Assembly: GCA_015146655.1 (NCBI GenBank)
Contig: VKHL01000264.1
Coordinates: 1-22,810, forward strand
Reading direction: 5' to 3'
Source of the DNA: Ochromonas danica
Lineage: Eukaryota > Sar > Chrysophyceae > Chromulinales > Chromulinaceae
Length of the DNA: 22,810 nt
Part shown: positions 9,512 through 19,826 of the stretch, piece by piece
Numbering within the stretch: position 1 is the stretch's first letter
How the letters are laid out: every line of letters begins with the position of its first letter
Program-made: the position numbers and the translations under genes
Notes under the pieces: generated by a model
What the model was told of the DNA's origin: nothing
Seen by the model: only the letters and a program-made list of their open reading frames with translations
The model's database searches: none

Positions 9512-10124
9512 TTATCCACCAGTCACGCTGATGAGAGGGAAGACAAGCCTTCGGAGGAGTTTTGTTACCGTCGCATGACATTCATGATATCTTTTGATGT
9601 CCTGTAGAGAGATTTTGACCAGAGAATTCTCTCTCAACTTCTCTACCAATACTTCCATTACTACATCACTAAGCTGCTTAGCTTGTCTGTCTGTATTCAT
9701 ATATACTGTCACTCTTTGTAGATTATGACAATGACCCAATAAGACTGACAGATTGCTCTTCCTTACAGAAGTCAGAGCTTGTGCTTGTATCGATCTCAAT
9801 AGATCGAAGAGCAGGACAGTAGGATTCCATGATGTCCAATCCTCCTTCCACAAGATCTTCTAAAACACTCACACTAACAGGAAACCCTTCCAAATACAAT
9901 ACCTTGCGATTCGACAGTTAGAACGAGAATATTCTCATTTTATCATCAGAAAAACGCATATCACCTCTTGATATCCTAAGGTCATTCAAAGAGGACAGCC
10001 AAGCTTCTCGATCAGTCTTCTCAGCACAGGCTACATCCAACCTTGACAGATCCTTCCATCTCAACCACTCCGAACAAACACTGTGAAGAATATCTGTAGG
10101 CAACTGCCACCACATAATACTCAT
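9512..10124 (-). pseudogene. F-box/LRR-like gene, broken by a stop and a frameshift
   Basis: The minus-strand N-terminus begins MSIMWWQLPTDILHSV, followed by WLRWKDLSRLDVAC and REAWLSSLNDLRI. This resembles the F-box-like helices (LPxDIL) of large protist F-box/leucine-rich-repeat families. The frame ends at a TAA near 9918. The same frame then continues with LEGFPVSVSVLEDL and CPALRSIEI, which look like LRR units. A shift into another frame gives the 113-codon ORF ending at 9512, with LRR-like LLGHCHNLQRVTVYMN and SLVKISLQDIKRY. One premature stop and one frameshift therefore interrupt an otherwise continuous domain order. F-box/LRR proteins usually select substrates for SCF ubiquitin ligases. 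Assignment to the F-box family is by pattern only. Confidence 0.55.
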
Positions 10125-10905
<781 letters not shown>

Positions 10906-11384
10906 TCTACTAACTGATTGCATTACTGTGTTACTCTATCAGATAATTCTCTTATCTTCGTTGAGATTCCACACTGTTGGACGAATAAAACAGGGAAGAA
11001 AGAAGTCAATCTCTTGTTTGCAATACTACAGATTCAGATAAGAAGATAATCAAACAAATCGCGCACTATCGCTTGCCTTCAGCAGCAGCATCTTCATTGT
11101 CATTGGCCTCATGAGCAGTGTCACTATGTGGCTTCGCAAGTTTTCCGAAAGAATCTTGAACATTCCGTCGTTCACAGCGAGGAGGTTAGCTGGAGTGTCA
11201 TAACTTAAGTAGGTTATATGAGACTTAACATGCTACCAGACATGCGACAGTAAAACCAACGCAACAACGCATCATAACTACAAGAACATACTGAGCATGA
11301 CAATAAACTATGTGTATCAAACCAACCTAAAGAAGCAGTTCTGAAATCTTCACCATAAGATAAGCTATTCTTCCATCGAACAGT
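10906..11384. other. Gene-poor stretch 3' of the ATPase-nuclease gene
   Basis: No recognised gene. A minus-strand stretch of about 35 codons, roughly 11073-11180, reads as an acidic tail (KPHSDTAHEANDNEDAAAEG, then a stop). It could be the last exon of a lost gene, but no upstream part was identified. Confidence 0.4.
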
Positions 11385-13055
11385 TCAGCTAACAGCAACA
11401 CTAACACCTTGCAAACGACAATAATCTTTCATCTCTTTCACCGAAACAGCAACCCAACAAGTTTTCTTCTTCGGCAAGGACATGACACTGCCATCTCCTT
11501 CATCCACAAATAATCGACGAGAATCGGCATCCAAGAACCCTGTTAATAGCAATGACAGGAAAGCAATGGGAGAGTCACGAATGTCTTTTGCCTCCTCTTT
11601 CTTGGGAGCCGTCTTACTAACGTACTTCGCCATAAACGCCCTGTTCTTCGTTTCGGCGGCCTTCACAAACTTCAAGAGATCTTCGCTGATTCGCCTCCCT
11701 ACGAGCGCAAGGCGAATCCAATTATTCACTTTACTGTCATGATCCTCACAGAAGCGAATGTAATCACTCCAGGCACCTTTCCCCGCTCCCGACGACTCAT
11801 CAATAAACCCAGATGAAACCTTGCTCTTCTGTAGCAGGCATTCGCGCTGATAATTCGTCAGGTACTGCGTTCCTGGATGAAGAGTCAGCATAGCCTCCGT
11901 GGCGGTAGCGTTCACTTTGTTTTTGGATTGAACTGCCACAAGCTTTTGCTGTCCTGTAGAGCTATTACGTACTACAAAGACGATGTCTGCGCCCATGGCT
12001 GTGGGGAGGTCATACAAAATGATATTTTGATTTAGATCCCCACCTCTCTCTTGGCTTTGTTCAAAGAAGTGCAATGCGCATCTATTCGAAGGAACCGATC
12101 CCGATCGCGTAGCTTTAGTGATAAAGCACCGGTAGTCATTCAAAGATCTAGGCGCAAAGTCCACATCTGGTAACAGCGGAGCAAGCAGATCGTGCAAAGA
12201 AATGCCTTGGTACTGAGAACGTTCGTCCCGATTCTTCAATCTGTGTACGTAACTACGCAGTACCAAGTCATAAACGAATGCCTTTTCTGCCAAAGTTCCT
12301 TTCGATTGAGCCTCAAGCTCCAGTAGAGAACGGCATACTGCCAGGAGGCCTCTACCACTCCTCTCTGAAAGAAGTTCTTCGTCAATGGCTGTCTGCAATC
12401 CCCGCCACGCCGGTGGCTCTTTGAAGATCTCCTCGCCTCTTTCTCCTTCTTCGCCGTCTACCAGTTCGTGCGGAGGACGTGCGACCACTGGCAGCAAGCC
12501 TGTACTGATTGCTTTCTCGAAATGGCTCGATCGAGAGACACGAATACGTCCGTCTTCGAACATCAAAGACTTGATCAGATAAGGTAAGAAGGATCGCGTG
12601 GTGTGCATCTCGTCGTTCGGCACGACTTGAATATCCTTATCTATCAACCCCTGCATCCGGAGGTAAAACTGCCGACTAATCTCCCCAGAATTATGCTTTA
12701 TGACGCGTAAAAGAGTCTCTTTGCTGACAACATCCAGATTGGGATTGTTCTGAAGGGCCGCAAAGAGGGGAATGAAGATTACTTGGATAAAGATCAGCGG
12801 GCGTCCTTCACACAATGTCAAATTACTACGAACAGTCTTATCTGTCCATGTGTCTTCTTCCCAGCGCCAATACTGACTAAGCAGCGAGATCATGTGGTTT
12901 ATCCTGAAAGTCATGACGGGGCTGATATGCATGGTAGATGCGCGCAAAGGCGAGTAATCATCCGCAGTCTTTTGGAAGTTCACCATACTAAAAGCTGTGC
13001 CAGTCAAATATATCGTCCATTTGAACCATTGATTGAATCCGCATACGCTACACAT
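11385..13055 (-). pseudogene. Nuclease-bearing C-terminal part of an RHS/Crinkler-like ATPase-nuclease
   Basis: The 556-codon frame begins inside the C-terminal part of the ATPase module (YLTGTAFS at 16-23 is a sensor-1-like strand end). It continues through a long helical region. It then shows a PD-(D/E)xK-type nuclease signature: Glu257 in a helix, Asp357 in GADIVFVV, and Gln376-x-Lys378 in VAVQSKNK. This order, P-loop ATPase followed by a restriction-endonuclease-like domain, is known from trypanosome retrotransposon hot spot proteins and from Crinkler-type proteins of oomycetes and other eukaryotes. It is not an independent gene: the first codons overlap the upstream ATPase frame (13004-13055) in a different frame. 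Function in this organism is unknown; family members are thought to act as selfish nucleases or effectors. Confidence 0.75.
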
Positions 13056-14131
13056 ACACCGTAGAAGAGGCTCAGCGAGGGTTGTTCCATCTCTTGTGAA
13101 TTATCACCACCATCATCCCGTCGGGCGGGGCCTCGAGTGAAGTTACTCTTGCGAAAGAACAAACCACGACACAGATCCATCAGCACTTGCGCCTCGTCAA
13201 TGCATAACAGAATAGCGTATTTTTCTGCGTTTTTCCCCACTGTCTGCAAATAAGTTTCTACGGTATCTTCAACAAGTTCGGTTGAGTCATCGACATTATT
13301 ACAACAAGAAAAGCTCTGTACATGATCCAGAAACATCTTCTCAATGGTAGATTCTGCTTTTCCATTTCTGTTGAAGCGAAGACAAAGCTCCTGAATCTCA
13401 GCTTTCGTTAGTGTGGTGCATTCTGGACGAGAAACAGCTTCCAGCGTGGCCTCTACATAGGTAGCTAGCAGAAGTTTGACCAACCGGAGAGCTTTATGCG
13501 CCACCATCTTCATGCTGCTAAAGCAGCTGCTGTCATCGGCTGCACTCTTCTTCATGGAGCGAAGGTAGGGATGGAGCAGAAACTGTAATTGATGAAAAGG
13601 TCTGGACAGCTGTGGTTCACCTTCTACCACACCATTGCGCGGCTCCGCGACACGAATGACAATTGATAATACTGTATGCGTTGATGAGACAATCTTGCCA
13701 GCAGCATAGGCGCCATTAGTTTTGCCGCAGCCCGATGCCGCAGAGGCGACGATGAACTTCGTCTCTTGGTGATCCACCAAGCTCTTGGCAATACTCTTCA
13801 ACCATTCGGCCCTGTCCAGACCTACTGAATGGAGAAGCTGGGGTTCCAATACAAATTTTCCGCAAGATGCGGAATCGATTGGAAGACTATGGATTAACGC
13901 AGGACCGAATCCCAAGTTATCCTTCTGCCTTTGTAGTCTGCTGTCTTCAGATCCCATATCGTTCCTAACTATATTAGAAACAAATTCAGCAATACTATCT
14001 GAAGTAGTTTTCAATATTTCCATAGTTAAAAGGATAGGAATGGTAATGGAGGACTGTCTCCCTGACTTGACTGTTCCCTGCAGGAAAACGTCAAACTGGG
14101 TAACAACCCCGCGTTTTTGCAAACCTCGCAT
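13004..14131 (-). pseudogene. P-loop ATPase N-terminal part of the same ATPase-nuclease gene
   Basis: The 375-codon frame carries Walker A ASGCGKT (132-138) after the strand KFIVAS, and Walker B ILLCIDEAQ (307-315), as in STAND/AAA-like ATPases of the RHS/Crinkler class. It ends at a TGA at 13004-13006. Homologous sequence carries straight on in the next frame, so a single-base indel in a short A-run at 13006-13008 separates the two halves. The likely start is Met37 (MEILKTTSDS, ATG at 14023-14021), because this segment is repeated at 14419-14484 while the preceding 36 codons fall in a repeat-derived region. An ubiquitin-like header typical of some Crinklers was not seen. A sequencing error, a real null allele or programmed frameshifting could explain the break. 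Confidence 0.75.
13966..14033. repeat. Direct repeat, copy 1 (5' end of the ATPase gene)
   Basis: About 67 bases that recur at 14419-14484 with a handful of substitutions. On the minus strand both copies read MEI-x-KTTSD-x-I-x-EFVSNIV, so the coding start of the ATPase gene has been duplicated. Confidence 0.85.
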
Positions 14132-14146
14132 TAATCGAGTTGAAAC
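14093..14146. repeat. Inverted repeat, left arm
   Basis: Complementary to 14303-14358 with scattered mismatches. The shared core is CGCGTTTTTGCAAA followed by a GCATTA(A/G)TCGAGTT block. It lies just upstream of the likely ATPase start. Confidence 0.8.
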
Positions 14147-14213
14147 CTTTCTTCCTCACTTAACAAACTTCAATTCTGGGGTGTTGAGAGCATTCTGCAT
14201 TGGGTGTTTGCGT

Positions 14214-14261
14214 GTTTCCATGGAACGCTGTAGCTTTTCCATTTATGGGTTCCATGGAAAC
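14214..14261. repeat. Perfect 13-bp inverted repeat
   Basis: GTTTCCATGGAAC (14214-14226) and GTTCCATGGAAAC (14249-14261) are exact reverse complements around a 22-base spacer. Each arm contains the 10-base palindrome TTCCATGGAA. It could bind a dimeric protein or form a cruciform. Confidence 0.8.
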
Positions 14262-14302
14262 AAGAGGTGTTGAAACTAATAAACTTTCCAATAGAGAAAA
14301 TT

Positions 14303-14358
14303 GTGTTTAAACTCGACTAATGCAACTTTTGCAAAAACGCGAGGTTATTACCAAGTTC
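14303..14358. repeat. Inverted repeat, right arm
   Basis: Partner of 14093-14146 in opposite orientation. Confidence 0.8.
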
Positions 14359-14418
14359 GTGGCTGGTGGGGTATAGGCTGATGACTGATGACTTTGACTG
14401 ATGGCTGCAGCCAACCAC

Positions 14419-14484
14419 CTAACTATATTAGAAACAAATTCACCAATAGTATCTGAAGTGGTTTTCATTATTTCCATAGTTAAA
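14419..14484. repeat. Direct repeat, copy 2
   Basis: Partner of 13966-14033 in the same orientation. On the minus strand the frame goes from MEIMKTTSDTIGEF through the repeat and remains open to a stop near 14305, without the ATPase domain. Confidence 0.85.
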
Positions 14485-14959
14485 ATAAAATCCAGCCAGA
14501 AGTCTAGAATTGGAGGTTACAAGTCTCCACACATTCTTTTGCTTTTCTTCTCTTCGTCCCACCGAGCACACAAACGCGCTTTTTCAAATTTTCGGTGCAA
14601 AAAGTACGAAACGGAGTGGCAAAATCATTGAGCATAAGCGTTGTTTGCTTCGTTGTTCACGGGGACGAAGCTTGTAGCCTCTCTGTTATGGCCCATGGAT
14701 TCTTGCAGCAAGGAGCACACCAGTCTCTAATAATGCCGCCCAAACAGAGTCTCGCCAAAGTGCAAAAGTGGTACTGTCTTCCGCACTTCAGAACCAACTT
14801 TTGGGTGAAATCCGAGATCTTGAGTTTAGTACTTATACACTGCGTGTATGACCGCTGACACATCGCATTGCCTTCTATCAAACATCGCCAATACCACAGT
14901 CACTCTCTTCTACCATATCTTGCTCCTCCTCCTCCTCCTGCCGCTGCTAACATCATGTG

Positions 14960-15255
14960 ATGAAATGGCTTGAATCGATTAAATGCACATTACGATCTCC
15001 TCGATTATTGATTGATTCCTACTCGAAGGATATCAATCTCCCAACTCCACTGACTCCACTAGATCAACTGGATTAATCTGCAGGTGAGCTGCCGATCTGG
15101 TCAAGCACATTCACCACTACTTGACACCACTGCCCAATGCTCAAGGAGACGAAGCATTCATACTGTCGGAATTCTTATCATACTGCGAAGGGGTTCATCG
15201 TATCTTCAGTTCCATTGAAGTAGGTGCCTTGCCTCAGCTAGAATACATAAAGTGA
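14960..15255 (+). pseudogene. Unrecognised gene remnant in two frames
   Basis: An ATG at 14960 opens 38 codons (MKWLESIKCTLRSPRLLIDS onward, ending TPLDQLD) to a TAA at 15074. A second, offset frame from about 15091 to the TGA at 15253 reads DLVKHIHHYLTPLPNAQ and then FILSEFLSYCEGVHRIFSS, which has the balanced composition and helix pattern of a real protein. CAG/GTGAGC at 15080-15088 is a textbook donor but does not connect them. The two may be pieces of one broken gene, or exons of an unrecognised one. No family was identified. Confidence 0.3.
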
Positions 15256-15495
15256 CAATATTGCTGTACTGCGTACCGCGGAGGCTTTGCTATTCACCAT
15301 GAGTTCTTCTTCTTCGCAAGAATGTGATTCCACCGCATAATAAGAATAACAGCCGGATAATACCACGCAATAGAATAACCACAATAATAACCGCAATAGA
15401 ATAACCGCAAGTGCATCATCCACGCACCACAATAATAGTTCATACCTGCAAGCAAGCAATCAATCCTCTGTCTGTCTATCACAATCCAATCCAAT

Positions 15496-15507
15496 CTAAC
15501 CCTAACC
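15496..15507 (-). repeat. Short telomere-like / telo-box motif upstream of the SUN gene
   Basis: CTAACCCTAACC, two units, 56 bases upstream of the SUN-protein ATG. It is followed by an (ATAA)n run and TTCTCTATAG directly before the start codon. It could be a degenerate telomeric insertion or a promoter element. Confidence 0.6.
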
Positions 15508-15562
15508 TCTTCATGCAATAAATAAATAAATAAAATAAAATAAATAACTACTTCTCTATAGG

Positions 15563-18170
15563 ATGATTGTGACTCATAGATTGATTCTTATTACTATACT
15601 ATCTCTTCTCTTTTTCTTTCCTACTACTACTACTACCACTACCACCACTACCTCGACCTCTACCTCTCCACCTCCTTCTACCACAGGAGGTGGTACTAGT
15701 AGTGCTGCTAGCAGTAGTAGTAGTAGTAGTATTACAAGTGGTATCACTACCAGTGGTAGCAGTGGTAATGGGGGGGTGTTGAAATTGGATGACGACACTA
15801 CCTCTACCTCTACCTCACACCACTTCAACCATCGTGTCTTCAACTTCGCATCATCTACCGCTGGTGCAGTTATTCTTGATAAATATCCACCACATGCTAA
15901 AGGTTTCCATCACTTATTAAATGATGATAAAGATAAATATGGTATAGCCTCATGTAATGAGATGAAATGGGTAGTTATAGGTCTAGCAGAGGATATCCTT
16001 ATTACCTCTATTACCTTAGCTAACTATGAGAAATACTCTTCTATGATACAAGATTTTCAATTATTAGCTTCTACCACTTATCCTCCTAGTACGACCCTAG
16101 ATTGGCTAGATCTAGGAATCTACCGGGCTGAGCCTCGTCTAGGGGAACAGACCTTTAACATCACACGACTAGCCGATGTACACACACGCTTTCTTAAAGT
16201 GAAATTTCTAACACATTATATGAATGAAGAGTTATGTACATTAAGTCAGATTAAAGTACATGGAGTAACTATCATTGACTCTTTAAAACAAGTAAGTATA
16301 TCTATAGTATATAGTATAGTACTACCCTCCTCCTCCTCCTCCTCCACCACCACCACCACCTCCTCCTCCTGCTCCTCCTCCTGCTGCTGCTTCAGTTGAG
16401 ATGATTCATATGATGTCTCTTATGTTATGATAGGAAGTAGAGAAGTCTCAAGATCACTTACAAATGCTACGCAATGAAGAAGATCTTTCCTCCTCCTCCA
16501 CCTCCACCACCATCACTACCTCCTCCTCCTCCCTGGGAGGTTCACAAGTCAACAACGACAGTGTACTCCAAGGAGAGAATCTTGTACAAGAAGGACATCA
16601 TGTAGTGGAGGGGGGAGAGGGTAGCCCAGTGATTGATCATGCCATGCCTACTACTACCCTACACGAGGAGCAGCAGCAGGAGGAGGAGGGTGTGCATGGT
16701 GCACTACCCACTCCAATGCCTTCGACTATACCTGCACCGTCAATACAATCTTCATGTGGTGACCCTGGCCATTGCCTTACCTCATCACAACGACTAGTGG
16801 AGGAGCAGGAGGAGGAGGAGGAGGGGGTGGTGGTAGCAGCAGGGGTAGGGGAGGAGGAAGAACGAGTAAGAGCAGCACAGAATCGCATGATTCGAGATGG
16901 TCTAGTCCTTCTCAATGCTACCGAATCATCTTTGCTACAAGCTGTACAAGAAGACTTGGCACTCACTACCACTACCTCTACCACTACCTCGGCAGGTAGT
17001 AGTGGTAGTGGTAGTGACCATAGTGATGATATTACTACTACCACCAAACAGCAGCAAGAAGAGCAACTGGAGACAGTAGTAGCAGGAGGAGGAGGAGGGG
17101 AGGGGGAAGGGGTAGTGAAGGTCTGGCAGGTAGTGCGTGACCTTCTCTTTGGACCTGTGCAGTCTACCCTTCTCTCTCAACTGCAGCTCTCTCCCTCCCA
17201 GCTACTCTCTTTAGAACGATTGTTGAAGCGTACTCACCACCTGCACTACCCCTCCTCCTCCTCCACCACCACCACCACCACCACCTCCTCCTCGAGTGAA
17301 GAAGTGGATGGTAGTGGTGGGGAGAAGGCCAATACAGTAGATATGCCATCCTCCGTTGTCAATGATCTTCCCGTAGAAGAGGTAGAAATGGCGAAGGAGG
17401 AGGAGGAGGGGGTAGCAGTGGATGCAAACTCCTCCTCCTCCGCTACTACTACTACTACCTCCACCTGCACCTCCCTCGATGAGTCTTCTGAGGGAGAGCA
17501 GCATCGAGGAGAAGAGACCTTGTCTCATGATCCTTCTACCCCTGTAGGAGGAGGAGGAGGAGGAGAGGAAGTGGTGACTACCCATCTCTCTTCTGACAGT
17601 GTAACTGGTGGTAGTGTAGGAGGAGAAGGTGTTGTTACCACCACTACCACTCCTTCCCCTGTTAGTGAAGACAGAGAGAGTCATAGGGTAGAAGAGGTAG
17701 CAACCTCCGACTCTCCTCCTCCTCCTGCTACTACATCTCTGACTGATGCTAATACCACCACTACTACCTCTGCTTCTGATATTGAACCGTTAGAACAAGA
17801 GGAGGAGATGGTAGGTAGCACTGAAGACAATGTGAGGTTGATAGAGATGGCAGACCTTGCCACTACCTCTTCTACCTCTACCTCCACTACCACTACCACT
17901 ACTACTACTAGCAGCAATAACAACCAGAGTGGTAGTGGTAGTAACGGTAGTGGTACTCTCTCCTTGTCTCAATGTATGGAGCAAATCCGTTTTGCAGATT
18001 TTCACGCTAAAATGGTCGCTAAGCTACAACCAGCCATGACAGCTGATGCTTCCTCTGCAGCAGCTTTAGGAAGTAGTGCTAAGGAGAATAACATCTTCAG
18101 ACAACTGATGCAGAGAATTAAGAACTTGGAGATGAACTTTGTGATCGCTGAGATGTATATTAATCAGGTA

Positions 18171-18250
<80 letters not shown>

Positions 18251-18879
18251 ATCTGTACTAATATTGGTGTTGTTGGTGTTATTTTAAGGTATCTGATTGC
18301 ATGAAGATCGTGAGCAAAGAAGCACAACGTTTGATTACAACGTCTACAACTACAACAACAAGATCTACCGCTGTGCATATTACCTCTCCTCCTTCAACTA
18401 CCTCCTCTTCCTCCTGTATCTCCTCCTCCTCCTCAGAGGAGAACAATGGCGTCGGTAGTAGCAGCACCAACAGCTGCACTAATGAACCTATCATCGTTCA
18501 CTCTGCTACATCAAAGAAAGCCGTTGGTAGTGCTGACTCTTCTACCCCTTCTACTACCACTACTACCAGTGAAGAATTTGATCTGTTGTACTTCATTCAC
18601 AAACATGATCCAGAAGAATCAATGAAGAAGATTGTCTCTTGGTTACTCATCAACATAGTGAAGCCATTAGAGAAGGAAGTCAAGAAGATGATAATAATGG
18701 AAGAGACTGTGTTGGGTAATAAGAGAGATCAACTAGACCATCCAGTTCTAGTAGTAATGGTGATGGTAGTGACAGTGGTAGTGACAGTGGTAGTCAGTAG
18801 TGTCACAGTCATGATCATGCTTACAATGTGGTGGTGTTGCAGTTGTTGGAGAAGGAAGAAGAGAATGGTAGTGGGCTAG
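15563..18879 (+). CDS. SUCO/SLP1-type mid-SUN membrane protein (three exons)
   Basis: Likely ER or nuclear-envelope glycoprotein of the SUCO/Opt/SLP1 family, which supports membrane-protein folding and stability in yeast and animals. Exons: 15563-16291, 16434-18167, 18289-18879, all phase 0 and GT-AG; 1017 residues. Residues 1-20 form a hydrophobic signal peptide (LILITILSLLFFF). A Thr/Ser/Gly-rich spacer precedes the SUN domain at about 92-237, with FNFASSTAGAVIL, KWVVIGLAEDILI, ITLANYEKYSSMIQDF and the conserved Cys131 and Cys225 (ELCTLSQIKVHG). A very long Ser/Thr/Glu-rich region follows. The family's second conserved coiled-coil segment is at 798-840 (FRQLMQRIKNLEMNFVIAEM), crossing the exon 2/3 junction. 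A Val/Met-rich transmembrane helix lies near 976-1005, followed by Cys/Trp and a basic RRKKR tail. The start is supported by the signal peptide. Confidence 0.9.
18172..18249 (+). repeat. (TG)39 microsatellite in the second SUN-gene intron
   Basis: Perfect TG dinucleotide run of 78 bases that begins four bases after the 5' splice site of the 121-bp intron (18168-18288) and fills about two thirds of it. Confidence 0.95.
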
Positions 18880-18892
18880 CTAGCTAGCTAGC
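18875..18892. repeat. (GCTA)n palindromic tandem over the SUN-gene stop codon
   Basis: GCTAGCTAGCTAGCTAGC, self-complementary. The TAG stop at 18877-18879 lies in its first unit. Confidence 0.8.
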
Positions 18893-19106
18893 ATCAAGTT
18901 AGTGATATGGTAACTAGCATCATGCCTGTAATGGGTGGGAAGTAGTCAACATGTACTAAATTACCATGTAGTAGATTAGATTGGTGTAATCTATTGAGAG
19001 GTGACTGACCATAACTGGTATACAATCAAACTATAGAGAACATGTTGACAACAACACTTCATATTCCATTGATCTCTAGTCACTTACTAAGAACCAACCA
19101 ATACGA

Positions 19107-19153
<47 letters not shown>

Positions 19154-19226
19154 ACTGATACACAGACGGGATGAACGACTAAATGACTACTCATATCCTC
19201 TAAATAGTTAAATATTTACAATAGAA
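18893..19226. other. Intergenic stretch 3' of the SUN gene
   Basis: No gene is seen; it is probably the 3' untranslated region and spacer. It contains an (AC)n run at 19112-19150. Confidence 0.6.
19112..19150 (+). repeat. (AC)n microsatellite
   Basis: 39 bases of perfect AC/CA repeat, 230 bases after the SUN-gene stop codon. It is complementary in sense to the (TG)39 run in that gene's intron. Confidence 0.95.
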
Positions 19227-19554
19227 ATGATTCCAACAGTAACAACAACAACATCATCAGTAAGTCTTGTTTATTGTTTTTGGGATAACTTAACTACTCT
19301 AGACTATACTATATACATTTATACTATAAATGAGCCAATAACAACCTCATCTGTGTAACAAACTCTGTCTCTTCTACGTGTAGTTTCAGGCACTCTGTCT
19401 TAGACCTTCCCATTTTCTCTGGCATCCTGTTTTCTCTGCTGCATCCCCACAAGTCAGTGAAGAGGAAGGAGTAGCTCTTCGTGCGTTAAGAGCATTGGAA
19501 GAGAGCGAACTAAGTGCTTTGCGAGTGGTCTGCTGGCTGCTGTTCTTCTGGTAG
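19227..19554 (+). CDS. Possible tiny two-exon gene, perhaps truncated
   Basis: Exon 1 (19227-19259) reads MIPTVTTTTSS and is followed by GTAAGT. After a pyrimidine-rich end TTTCAG at 19384-19389, a 54-codon frame (19390-19551) opens with ALCLRPSHFLWHPVFSAAS, continues with SEEEGVALRALRALEESELS and ends at a TAG. The two join in phase 0 to 65 residues. The start is low in acids with Arg and His, as in a mitochondrial presequence, followed by an acidic helix. No family recognised. A telomere-like tract begins 16 bases after the stop, so the original gene may have been longer. Support is splice-signal quality and composition only. Confidence 0.3.
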
Positions 19555-19570
19555 AGCACTCCTTTGGGCA

Positions 19571-19594
19571 CTAACCCTAACCCTAACCCTAACC
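19571..19594 (-). repeat. Interstitial telomere-like tract (CCCTAA)n
   Basis: Four contiguous units, perfect, directly after the small candidate gene. Confidence 0.9.
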
Positions 19595-19653
19595 TTGTTT
19601 AGTTGTATCAGACCTACTATGATAAGAATCCGGCTCATTATGGATTGGCGATG

Positions 19654-19678
19654 CTTAATAGGATACGAGGTTCGTACT
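19654..19678 (+). repeat. 25-bp direct repeat, copy 1
   Basis: CTTAATAGGAT followed by AGGTTCGTACT. It recurs at 19802-19826 with two substitutions. Both copies are followed shortly by TATAAAA. Confidence 0.75.
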
Positions 19679-19697
19679 GTTCTATAAAAAATCTAAG

Positions 19698-19723
19698 CCT
19701 AACCATAACCCTAACCCTAACCC
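19698..19723 (-). repeat. Imperfect telomere-like tract
   Basis: CCTAACCATAACC then two perfect CCTAA units. One unit carries a C-to-A change. Confidence 0.85.
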
Positions 19724-19769
19724 GCTACCTTCTTAATTTAACCCAAAAACCTAAAATACTCTTACAACG

Positions 19770-19796
19770 CATTAGACATTAGACATTAGACATTAG
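19770..19796 (+). repeat. 7-bp tandem repeat (CATTAGA)n
   Basis: Almost four perfect units of a heptamer. It lies between two telomere-like/25-bp repeat pairs and resembles subtelomeric filler. Confidence 0.85.
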
Positions 19797-19801
19797 TAAC
19801 T

Positions 19802-19826
19802 CTTAATAGGATCCAAGGTTCGTACT
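19802..19826 (+). repeat. 25-bp direct repeat, copy 2
   Basis: Partner of 19654-19678. Although GGTTCGTAC looks like a tRNA T-loop, no cloverleaf can be built around either copy. Confidence 0.75.

Larger units (their letters stand above)
14132..14959. other. Repeat-rich stretch upstream of the ATPase-nuclease gene
   Basis: Holds the second copies of the direct and inverted repeats and a separate short inverted repeat. The plus frames at 14401-14631 and 14595-14858 show no family features. No gene is supported. Confidence 0.6.

Noticed and set aside
13004-13055. A short intron joining the ATPase and nuclease frames
   Set aside because: A GT-AG pair can be drawn here, but removing it would delete residues that appear to belong to the domain. 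A single-base indel explains the data more simply.
13785-14273. 162-codon plus-strand frame
   Set aside because: Antisense shadow of the ATPase gene's 5' end. Its resemblance to a frame at 14401 is explained by the duplicated DNA segment.
17211-17684. 157-codon minus-strand frame and other long antisense frames in the SUN gene
   Set aside because: They are mirror translations of TCC/ACC/GGA repeats and contain only homopolymer-like Ser, Gly and Val runs.
19770-19796. CRISPR-like short repeats
   Set aside because: The units are contiguous heptamers without spacers, and the genome is eukaryotic.
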